Assembly: GCA_034509495.1 (NCBI GenBank)
Contig: CM067522.1
Coordinates: 7,184,916-7,248,915, forward strand
Direction of reading: 5' to 3'
Length of the DNA: 64,000 bases
From: Acestrorhynchus altus
Taxonomy: Eukaryota > Chordata > Actinopteri > Characiformes > Acestrorhynchidae
The notes beneath the pieces are model-generated. The model made no database searches. It was not told where the DNA came from and saw nothing but the letters and a program-made list of their open reading frames with translations. Both the position numbers and the translations under genes were made by a program. This document shows positions 1 through 8,059 of this stretch, one piece after another; position 1 is the first letter of the stretch; each line of letters begins with the position of its first letter.

Positions 1-280
1 ACATGAATCACATACCAAACGAAAAATAGCCCAAAAATTCACAGAGGAAAAATAGCTTAAGCTGGTATTTTACTATGTGCTACCATCATAAAGCCCACTA
101 TCACAACACAGGCCTCCTAAATGCAGCAGACCTGGTGAAAGCACTCGTCTTATTCTTCAATCAAAGTGGTTTTAACCAGAAATAGTGACTGAACCAACCT
201 ACATTTCACAAAGCGCATCTATTCACTCGCATGGAAGTGCTGCTCCATTTAAACGCTGAGGGTCACACAGCTCTGTGTTC
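1..280. other. Intergenic, nothing recognised
   Basis: No open frame, splice-flanked exon or clear repeat is visible here. The sequence is AT-rich and ends where a degenerate Tc1 copy begins. Confidence 0.5.
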
Positions 281-289
281 TAGATTGTC

Positions 290-1010
290 ACACGTTATTG
301 AAAAATGGAAGTTCAAGGGAACTTGTCAGGTGACCAGAAGAAGCTCATTGACACTCCAACAAGAGGGTAAGCCAAAGAAGGTCATCGCTGGCTGTTCTTA
401 GAGTGCTGCATCAAATCATATTACAGGAAAGTTGACAGGAAGGGGAAAATGGGGTGGGAAAAGGTACACAAGCAACAGGGATGAGCCTCAAGAGTCAAGA
501 AAAGTTGATTCAAGACCTTGGAAGAGCTTCACAAGGAGTGGACTGAGGCTGGGGTCAGCGCATCAAGAGCCTCCACACTTCAGAAAATGGGCTGCAACCT
601 CAGAATTCCCAATATCAAGCCCCCCGTGAAGCAGAGACAGCGCCAGAAATGTCTAACCTGGACTAAAGAGATAAAGAACTGGACTGTTGCTAAATTAATT
701 TCATTTCAAGAGTCCTTGAGTCTCAACTCAAGCTCCTTGAGTCTGGAGGAAGAGTTGAGAGACACAGAATCCAGGGTGTCTTAATTCCAGTGTGAAGTTT
801 CCCACAGGCTGTGATGGTTAAGGTGCCATGTCATCTGCTGTTGTTGGTCCACTGTGTGTTTTAAGCTCAGAGTCAACGCAGCATCTACCAAGAGATTTTA
901 GAGCACTTCATGCTTCCATCTGCTGACCAGCTTTATGGAGTCTTGTATATTTTATGAAATACAATAATTTGAGATTCTGGATTTCTGATTTTCATGAGCA
1001 ATAAACCGTG
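290..1010 (+). mobile_element. Degenerate, internally deleted Tc1/mariner copy
   Basis: The stretch reads like the plus strand of a common fish Tc1-like transposase. It passes from the helix-turn-helix region (around 360-620) through the part before the second catalytic aspartate, up to about 940. It then jumps to terminal non-coding sequence near 950-1000, so the segment carrying the last catalytic residues is missing. The frame is broken many times and no active transposase is possible. The family assignment comes from recalled similarity and not from an alignment. Confidence 0.6.
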
Positions 1011-1384
1011 TATACAATAAAATGTGTGTATATATATATATGGATGTACATATCAAACCATCTATTCAAGGATAGTTTGTACAACACGATGATCTACAAC
1101 ATACCTCAGAATCTTCAATGGACTACCTGAAGAGACACAGATGGAAAACTAGAAGGGGCAGCAGAAGAGCAGGGAGACATCATGTTTTTTTTATCAGCTA
1201 TAGCATTAAAACTATTAATAGGTGAAGTGAACATTAAAGCAATGCATGTTTCAGGAAATATGTTTTTATGCTCCTTCCTTCTCCACTCTCGGAGATCCTC
1301 CTCTGCTCTTCTAGCAACCACGGCTTCCTTTCCCGGCACTATTTGTTATTATAAGAATATAACTAATAGAACTAAATACGACTG

Positions 1385-1672
1385 AAGAATCTGAGCCACT
1401 TTGAAAAGGCCCAAATTATGCCTGAGTCAGAGCATCTCCAAGACAGCAGGTCTTGTGGGGTGTTTCTGGTATGCAGTGGTCAGGACCTACCAAATGTTCG
1501 TCCATCTGGCTTAAACCCACAGATCCCTACTGTAGCACCAACTGCTGAACAAGTCCATGCTGGTTGTGTCTTCTGCAGTCCAGACCTCAACGGTTCAAGT
1601 TGCTTTGTAGGTGCGAGGGGGATCTACACAACATCAGGCGGGTGGTTTTAATGTTATGGCTAATCGGTGTAT
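1385..1672 (+). mobile_element. Deletion derivative of a second Tc1-like family
   Basis: The left part (about 1385-1500) matches the start of the transposase region of a widespread fish Tc1 family. The right part (about 1610-1672) matches its extreme 3' end, which finishes near CTAATCGGTGTA. Most of the roughly 1 kb transposase gene between them is lost, leaving a non-autonomous remnant. The short open frames across it are not coding. Confidence 0.6.
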
Positions 1673-2224
1673 GTTCTCCTTCTTACTTACCGTTAGCAAC
1701 TCTCGAAACCACACTGTAACCACTTTACAGAGTCATCACATATTCACCCTCCAAACAACAACACACCAAGCTGACAATTCCCAAACCAGCATCTCCATTA
1801 ACTTCTAGATGGCAGAAGTGCTTCACTTCCTAATTGCTTTTCCACAGCAATCTGAGCCTGGTTCACACAACCTGGCATTGTGAAGTTCAACTAGGTCAAC
1901 CAGTCTGAGTAAAAAGATCCCTTTCAAAGGCCTGGAAAAAAAAACTTCATCCCATCTGATACATCAAAAAGGGCAGAAACAGAGCGGAACCTAAAACAAG
2001 GTTATCTGTGAGACAAGAAACCGTGATGGGAACAGCCTGAGTTAGGAACAGCGAATAACAGCAGGATAATCCTAGAAGAGTAAACAATAGCTTGAATGTG
2101 CAACCATGAATATTGAATGAGGAGCTGAATGAGAGGTGAGATCAGGAAGGATCAGCAATGTGTGCTGATGACTTCCAGCGGGTTACGAGATTTGAGCAAT
2201 CAGAGCAGAACTTTAAAGGGCAAA

Positions 2225-2340
2225 TTCAGTTTTTAAACATTTACATTTACAGCTGACGTTCTTATCCAGAGCGACCCACATGCTGACATTACAGAGGTGG
2301 ACCAGAGTAGAGTCCTGCCCTCTCCAACATGGTCAGTTTT
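2225..2340 (+). repeat. SINE/LINE-tail-like dispersed repeat
   Basis: Contains the motif CTTATCCAGAGCGACCCACA, typical of a very common teleost interspersed repeat, followed by a line about acquisition of small exons typical of that repeat's body. Only a fragment is present and I cannot assign the family exactly. Confidence 0.5.
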
Positions 2341-2689
2341 ACATTAAATGATAATGGTGAAAAGTGTTCTAGCTATTACTTTGTCTCATACACTGAATGT
2401 TCCTCTCGACTGCATGAGGATTTCAGACCTCCGGCTCCTGTCACATTATTACGTTTCTCCATGAAGGCACATTTCATCATATTTATATCTTATTAATTTT
2501 ATTTGTTTTGAAGGTTTATTGAGGGTTTATTAATGTAAAACCTCAAAACAAATCTGTGGAACTCCACCTAATTTCCTTTAAGAACGTCATCAGAGCTCCT
2601 AAAGCTATTACAGCATTACTTAAACGCTTTCTGATCACAGAGCCAACGTGTTTTATATGTTATCTGGCCTTAAACAATCTTATTTTCAG

Positions 2690-3095
2690 ATTTACCACCA
2701 TCATAATTATGAGATACTAAGTGATAATTCTAAGTTTGTACGTCATAATGAGATAAAGTCTTAATGAGATCGTATCTATGATGGTAAAATCATCAGACAG
2801 GATCTCATTAAGACTTCTTATAAGAATCTTATCATTATGATTGACTCGTAATTAAGACTTTGTATCTCATTATGATGTAGTGTCTCATAATTATGACTTT
2901 GTCTCATAACTGTGACTGTTACATAATTATCATTTTCTCATAAATATGACTTAGTATCTCATAATGACGTAGTATCTCATAAATATGACTTAGTATCTCA
3001 TAATGACGTAGTATCTCATAAATATGACTTGTTATGTCAACATTATGACCTCAATGACTTACTGTCTCATAATTATGACTTAGTGTCTCATGTCT
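2690..3095. repeat. Array of short palindromic repeats (TCTCATAATTATGAC type)
   Basis: Degenerate copies of about 20 bp, variants of GTATCTCATAATTATGACTT, occur in both orientations. Many copies are themselves near palindromes around AATTAT. Flanking strands pair over tens of bases, so the block could form hairpins. No coding capacity is evident. Confidence 0.75.
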
Positions 3096-3249
3096 GAGTG
3101 AAAGTGCAGTGGTGGTACACACACTGCAGACCACACTGACGAGCGTTAGTTCAGCGTTAGTTGAATGTTTGCCTCTGGATTGAGGATATAAACACATCTG
3201 GAGACTATGATATAAAAGCACTTTACCGCAGAAACGTTCACATGAGGTT

Positions 3250-3640
3250 ACAGTCAGCTTCATAAAGGGCTGAGAGGGTGACTGACCTGTGGAGTGTCCA
3301 TAAAAACACTGTGTCTGAACTTCCCTCTCCGGATCTCCATCTCCAGCGCTGAACCCCGAGCGACTGTGGCTCTGCTGGACTGCTTTCTGCAGAACATCCT
3401 GAAGCAGCCGGACCTGCAGAACCCTGCAGAGAGAACCCTGTCTGTCCGTCTGTCTGTGTGTAAAGGGCCAAAGCAGAGTTTAAAGTGTAGTTTCTGTTGG
3501 ATCAGACAGGAGACCACAGACGACACGTTGGAGCTCTGCTCCCTCTTCAACAGCAGCTCAGCTGAGACCCTCAGACAAGCTCTGACTCCCCCCACAGGGA
3601 GAAGAGCGACCCCTGTCGGCATTGCTGGTGTACTTGACTT
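3250..3640 (-). other. CpG-richer block with possible first coding exon, gene unknown
   Basis: This segment is clearly richer in G, C and CpG than its surroundings and open on both strands. On the minus strand an ATG lies in decent context and reads MEIRRGKFRHSVFMDTPQ, followed directly by a GTCAGT donor-like site at about 3282-3287. That is what a short first exon would look like. On the plus strand a 135-codon frame (3294-3701) runs on into the TTTA satellite, which argues against it. I do not recognise either peptide and cannot place a second exon with confidence. Confidence 0.25.
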
Positions 3641-3644
3641 TTTA

Positions 3645-3774
3645 TCTTTATTTATTTATCCATCCATCCATCCATCCATTTTCTATACCGCTTATTCCTG
3701 AATAGAGTTTTATTTATTTATTTATTTATTTATTTATTCGGGGGTGTCCCTTTTAGAATTATTTCATTTTGTCG

Positions 3775-3810
<36 letters not shown>

Positions 3811-3866
3811 TTTGGGGGTGTCCCTTTTAGAATTATTTCATTTTGTCGATTAATTAATTAATTATT

Positions 3867-3921
<55 letters not shown>

Positions 3922-3981
3922 TTTGGGGGTGTCCCTTTTAGAATTATTTCATTTTGTCGATTAATTAATTATTTATTTATT

Positions 3982-4016
<35 letters not shown>

Positions 4017-4105
4017 TTTGGGGAGTGTCCCTTTTAGAATTATTTTATTTTGTCGATTAATTAACTTATTTATTTATTTATTTATTTATTTATTCATTCA
4101 TTCAA
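3645..4105. repeat. Compound satellite: (TTTA)n with four spacer units
   Basis: Long TTTA/TTAT runs are interrupted four times by a conserved spacer of about 39 bp that starts GGGGGTGTCCCTTTTAGAAT and ends TTTTGTCGATTA. Spacers begin near 3739, 3814, 3924 and 4020. The spacers are almost identical, so the array grew by duplication of the compound unit and not by microsatellite slippage alone. It ends just before the first copy of the duplicated TSSK promoter. Confidence 0.9.
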
Positions 4106-4360
4106 GACAGAAATGAAAAGAAGAAAAACATCAACATTAAGCAGCAGATTTCAGTGTTCCATTCTGATGACATAATCGATGACGTCACAGGACTCAGCCT
4201 CAGTTGGCACTCAGCATCCACAAGTTAGTTGGTTCTTCCAGTTACTCTGAGAGTATTTGGCAAATCAGCAGCAAACTTATCTAGAACAGAGTGAATCTTT
4301 GTCACACAGGACACAGTAAGAACCAATTACTCATCTATTATAACCAATACCAGTGTCATA
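4105..4360 (+). promoter_or_regulatory. Upstream duplicate copy of the TSSK promoter and first exon
   Basis: About 485 bp upstream of the copy at 4588-4890 and clearly homologous to it. Shared blocks include a poly-purine lead, CAGTGTTCCATTCTGATG, CTTCCAGTTACTCTGAGA, and the segment around GTCACACAGGA that leads to a GTAAGA donor (GT at 4316-4317). This copy retains the full palindromic cAMP-response element TGACGTCA. It may act as an alternative promoter and first exon for the kinase gene. Confidence 0.55.
4180..4187 (+). promoter_or_regulatory. Consensus CRE (TGACGTCA)
   Basis: A perfect eight-base cAMP-response element. CREM/CREB-type factors drive many post-meiotic testis genes in vertebrates through this site. 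Its place about 130 bp before a splice-donor-like sequence, upstream of a testis-kinase family gene, fits such a promoter. Function is inferred from motif and context only. Confidence 0.5.
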
Positions 4361-4379
4361 CCAACAACTTCTCTTATAC

Positions 4380-4590
4380 ACTTAAACATGGTGCTTCTTC
4401 AAGGGTTTTAGTAAAAGCTCAAATAAACCTTTATTCAGCTCTATGTAAAGCTCTATGTTGGAGGTTCCTTGAAGCAGTCTAAGAGGTTCCTCCCCACTTT
4501 CAAATTGAAGATCCTCCAAAAGGTCCTTTAGTACTTTTATTTTCTTTACTAAAGATCCATTGAAAAAAAACATTTTTTGTGAGAAGAAGA
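4380..4590. repeat. AAAGAACC-type dispersed repeat between promoter copies
   Basis: Stretches such as GTTCCTTGAAGCAGTCTAAG and reversed AAAGGTCCTTTAGT resemble a small fish element rich in 'ttctttagtaaagaacc' motifs. Related traces occur at 18780-18920 and 62945-63085. No gene is seen here. Confidence 0.4.
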
Positions 4591-4890
4591 AAAGAAAAAG
4601 AAGATCAAAAACATCAATATTAAGGTGCACAAATAAACTTTTGGCTGCAGATTCCAGTGTTCCATTCTGATGTCATCTATGATGTCATGAATGATGTCAC
4701 AGAACTTAAACTATCTCAGTCAACTCAGTCTCAGTTAGAATTCTTCAAGGCATTTTTTCTTCCAGTTACTCTGAGATTATTTGGCAAATGTTTCATCAGC
4801 AATAAACTTATCTAGAGCAGAGCGAATCTGTGTCACACAGGATGCGGTAAGAATCATTTACTCATCTATTACAACCAACATCTGTTTACA
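4588..4890 (+). promoter_or_regulatory. Proximal TSSK promoter and non-coding first exon
   Basis: Second copy of the duplicated block. The likely untranslated exon ends at 4846 before GTAAGAATC. The matching acceptor TTCCATTTACAG lies at 5056-5067, seven bases before the kinase ATG. The CRE position reads TGATGTCA (4692-4699) instead of TGACGTCA, a C-to-T change at the CpG. Splice sites are inferred from consensus. Confidence 0.5.
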
Positions 4891-5074
4891 ACCATTTTCT
4901 TTATTAAATATCCCTTGAAGAACCATTCTTTGTAAGCATGTGAGGCTCTGACATTAAATGTGGAACATTACAATAAATAAATAATCTTTGTTCTGCTCAT
5001 TTTAGGATTTGAAAGTTATATATTGTTAACATATTTCCTAAATTTCTGCTTCAGCTTCCATTTACAGGAATACA

Positions 5075-6599
5075 ATGGACACCAATGAGGTTCTCAAAAG
5101 TTTAGGCTATGAGGTGTTGGGCAGTCTTGGTGAAGGGTCTTATGGCCAGGTCAAGCTGGCCAAATCTCCAAGATACCCTAAAAACGTGGCCATTAAGATA
5201 TTAACTGTGAGTGAGATGAATGAAGAAGATGCTGCATGGGTGCCTACAGAACTTGCCATACTGAAAAGCATAAGGCACCACAACCTTACTAAGGTCTACA
5301 AAATATTCGAGATGCCAAACGGGAAGGTCTATATAGTCATGGAGGCTGCCAAAGCAGATCTGCACAAAAAGATCCGTGAGCTTGGCCACCTGCCCATTAG
5401 AAAAGCAAAACGATGGTTTTCTCAGCTGGTCAGCGCCAACCTCCAGCTCCACAAACAAGGCGTGGTGCATAGGGACATCAAAGATGAGAATGTGCTGCTG
5501 ACAGTTGATAACCAAGTAAAGCTGACGGATTTTACTGTGAGCTGCTTCATGAAAGGCTCGGAGCTAAATGAGGACTATCTTGGGACTCTGGCCTACACAG
5601 CACCAGAGATACTTCTGGAAACACCATATGACCCCCAAAAAATTGACGTCTGGAGCCTGGGAGTTACTCTTCATAAGATGGTGACTGGGAAGTTACCCTT
5701 CAAGGCTGACACTTAAAGTGAACTCCTGCATCTCCAGCATCAAAAACTGGTCTTCCCCACTGACATCAAACTGGACCAGGACTGCCGGGACTTCATCACT
5801 TACATGCTGTGTTTCCATCCATCCACTCGACCAACAATGGAAGAGGTGGCGCAGCATCCATGGCTACAGTCAAGGGGAAAACGGTAGAGACCATTGTGCG
5901 GGACACTGAGTATCTATCAGCAATATCTATTAAAAATATATGATTTTAAGTGTATTTTTATTTCATTTTAGATTGATGCAGAGCTGTGTTGGCCTACGGT
6001 CACGAATTCAATCCTCCATCCAGCAGCTTTTTTCTTCCCATGGCAATGTATGTTTCCTCCAAGTGCTACAGAAGAGCAATAACATAAGTCATAGAACACA
6101 CTTCACAACACCTCCATTTCTTCTAGCTTTAGAGAGACCTCCCACAAGTTACTTAAGATTTCTGCAAAAGTAAAGAGTTAAGATGGAATCGAAGGCATTC
6201 AGAGTGGGTTTGGTGTGAAACTCTTCATTCTAGGGAAATGTGCTAGATTTGGTTTGGGAGGCATGTAGTCAAATGGTTGGTCTAAGCTCCCAGTGCTCTT
6301 TGTTAACATTGGACCTGTAGCTCTAGTGCAAATTCAAAAACCATATCTTGGCTATTGGGGAATTAAATTCAGAACCATTGAAAAACAAAAACTATATCAG
6401 TAAATAACAACATTTAAGTGTCCTTTCAATTCCTGTGCAGTAATTTTCAAATACAAGACTGTTCAAATTTAACCAATAAATGTCAACTTCCTATATATGT
6501 TCTATAATGACCATCTCCTCTACATTTCAGCATCAGGCCAGTCCAAACACAGGCAGTGGAGAAACTCCATCTCCATCTCACCACTCTGGAAAAGGATAA
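5075..6599 (+). CDS. Testis-specific serine/threonine kinase family protein, in-frame stop
   Basis: Predicted protein kinase of the TSSK family (closest in feel to TSSK6/TSSK3), which phosphorylates sperm proteins during spermiogenesis. The coding frame starts at 5075 just after a splice acceptor. Visible motifs: glycine loop LGEGSYGQV, VAIK lysine, MEAAKADL hinge typical of TSSK6, HRDIKDEN catalytic loop, TAPE and DVWSLG. The activation-loop DFG reads DFT. A TAA at 5714-5716 interrupts the frame after KLPFKADT; the same frame then continues with proper C-lobe sequence (HPSTRPTMEEVAQHPWL) to 5883. A GTAGAG donor there joins in phase to 5972-6047 and then 6531-6599, giving a serine-rich tail ending SGKG and TAA. 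Without the stop it would be about 316 residues, normal for the family. It could be a young pseudogene, a truncating allele or a base error. Identity is sound; the exact paralogue is not. Confidence 0.75.
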
Positions 6600-6903
6600 G
6601 ATTCAGAATTACACTTCAACCTGACGATCTGTAGTACCTTTCAGTGAAATATAGAACATGAATAGTTAGTAGCAGAGTTTCTGTCCTTCACATTTCATTC
6701 AGGAGTTAAGGAATGATGAAAATCCTCTCTGATCTCAGGCCTGTGTTGTAACATTTAAATATTTCAGTGCCTGATTTGGGTTTTAGATCTCTTCATTAAG
6801 CGACTGCCAACACTGACACTAAGGAAACACACTTGGTGTATTGTACATTTTACACCTTGATAATCATCACCCTCTGTAGCATCTCCAGGAACAGCACAAG
6901 TTG

Positions 6904-7654
6904 CCATCAACTAGCAATCCCAATCCAGCCTGTGGAGGAAGACTGGATGGAGGAGGTGGAGAACAAGCCCTGGTATGGGAACATTGATCATGGTTTCCAG
7001 ACGTCTCTGGAGGACGACGGCACTGGAGTGGATGGGGCTTGCTTCCCAATCCAGCCTGTGGAGGAAGACTGGATGGAGAAAGAGAGGATGGAGGAGGAGG
7101 AGATCAAGCCCTGGTTTGGGAACATTGTTCACGGTTTCCAGACATCTCTGGAGGACGACAGCACTGGAGCTGATGGGGCGTGCATCCCAATCCAGCCTGT
7201 TGAGGAAGACTGGATGGAGGAGGAGGAGATCAAGCCCTGGTTTGGGAACATAGTTCACAGTTTCCAGACATCTCTGGAGGACGACAGCACTGGAGCTGAT
7301 GGGGCTTGATTCCCAATCCAGCCTGTGGAGGAATACTGGATGGAGGAAGACTGGATGGAGGAGGAGGAGGAGAACAAGCCCTGGTTTGGGAACATTGTTC
7401 ACGGTTTCCAGACGTCTCTGGAGGACGACAGCACTGGAGCTGACGGGGCATGCATCCCAATCCAGCCTGTGGAGGAAGAATGGATGGAGGAGGAGGAGAA
7501 CAAGCCCTGGTTTGGGAACATTGATCGCAGTTTCCAGACGTCTCTGGAGGACGACGACACTGGAGTGGATGGGGCTACCCTAACCTGCAGAAGTGCAGAG
7601 GTTGGGGAGGTGGAGTCTGGCTCCTGTGCTGGAATTAAGAAGGCAACTCACTGA
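6904..7654 (+). CDS. Unrecognised acidic protein of five tandem 42-48 residue repeats
   Basis: One frame encodes five near-identical units with core PIQPVEEDWMEEEE, KPWFGN and FQTSLEDD. Units begin near 6921, 7047, 7188, 7314 and 7458, spaced 126, 141, 126 and 144 bp, so length changes are whole codons. No ATG opens the frame. A CTCCAG acceptor (ends 6890-6891 region) could start the exon, so upstream exons are probably missing from this call. A TGA at 7307-7309 sits where other units have TGC, followed by the same frame in the next two units to a stop at 7652-7654. Possible downstream exons lie at 7657-7861 and 7977-8023. I do not know any family with this unit. It may be a lineage-specific gene, or a coding minisatellite decaying in the 3' region of the kinase locus. 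Confidence 0.4.
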
Positions 7655-7656
7655 CG

Positions 7657-8023
7657 ATGAGGAAGATGTTAAAAATCAAAACACACGACTCACATCACAC
7701 AACTCGTCTTCTTCATCCCAGCAGGATGAATGAAACCTCTCAGAACTCTGCTGAAACTCCTTCTTGTTCCATGTCTGAATATCAAGGTCCTCCAGTAACC
7801 TGTAAGCATGTTCAGGAGCCGGAATCAAGGAGGTTGGGTTTCACACAGTTGATGAAGGTGTGAGTCAAGTGTTGAGTAATTGTTCCAGCCCCAAACTCTA
7901 TACTGTGAAATTATTTTCAATATTTTTCCAGAATAATTCAGTTAGTTAATCTTTGTCATTTTGTTTCTCCAACAGATGCTGAAGAAGTGTGTGGTTGCTA
8001 CTGCTACAACTTCTTGTATATAA
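7657..8023 (+). other. Possible 3' exons downstream of the repeat protein
   Basis: A 68-codon open frame to 7861 ends at a GTGTGAGT donor-like site. A pyrimidine tract and CTCCAACAG acceptor follow near 7976. The joined frame would add about 15 residues and stop at TAA near 8023. AATAAA-like signals follow around 8046-8055. This is splice-consensus inference only. Confidence 0.25.
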
Positions 8024-8059
8024 TACATGATTTTAAATGAATAATTTAAATAAATCAAA

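Noticed and set aside
1115..1339. 74-codon minus-strand frame with VARRAEEDLREWRRKEHKNIF
   Set aside because: The helix-like start is appealing as an exon of the unknown gene at 3.3 kb, but the splice phase from that exon gives a different frame and the rest is not protein-like.
5201..5515. 104-codon antisense frame under the kinase exon
   Set aside because: Shadow of the TSSK coding strand; no promoter, splice or homology support.
7307..7309. TGA as a selenocysteine codon
   Set aside because: Sibling units have cysteine there, which is suggestive, but no SECIS-like element could be recognised downstream and the protein has no redox motif.
6867..7583. Several overlapping frames on both strands across the 6.9-7.6 kb repeats
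   Set aside because: Tandem repeats keep all frames open in parallel. I kept the frame whose composition is acidic and non-arginine-rich, continues through the last unit and has the most protein-like core.
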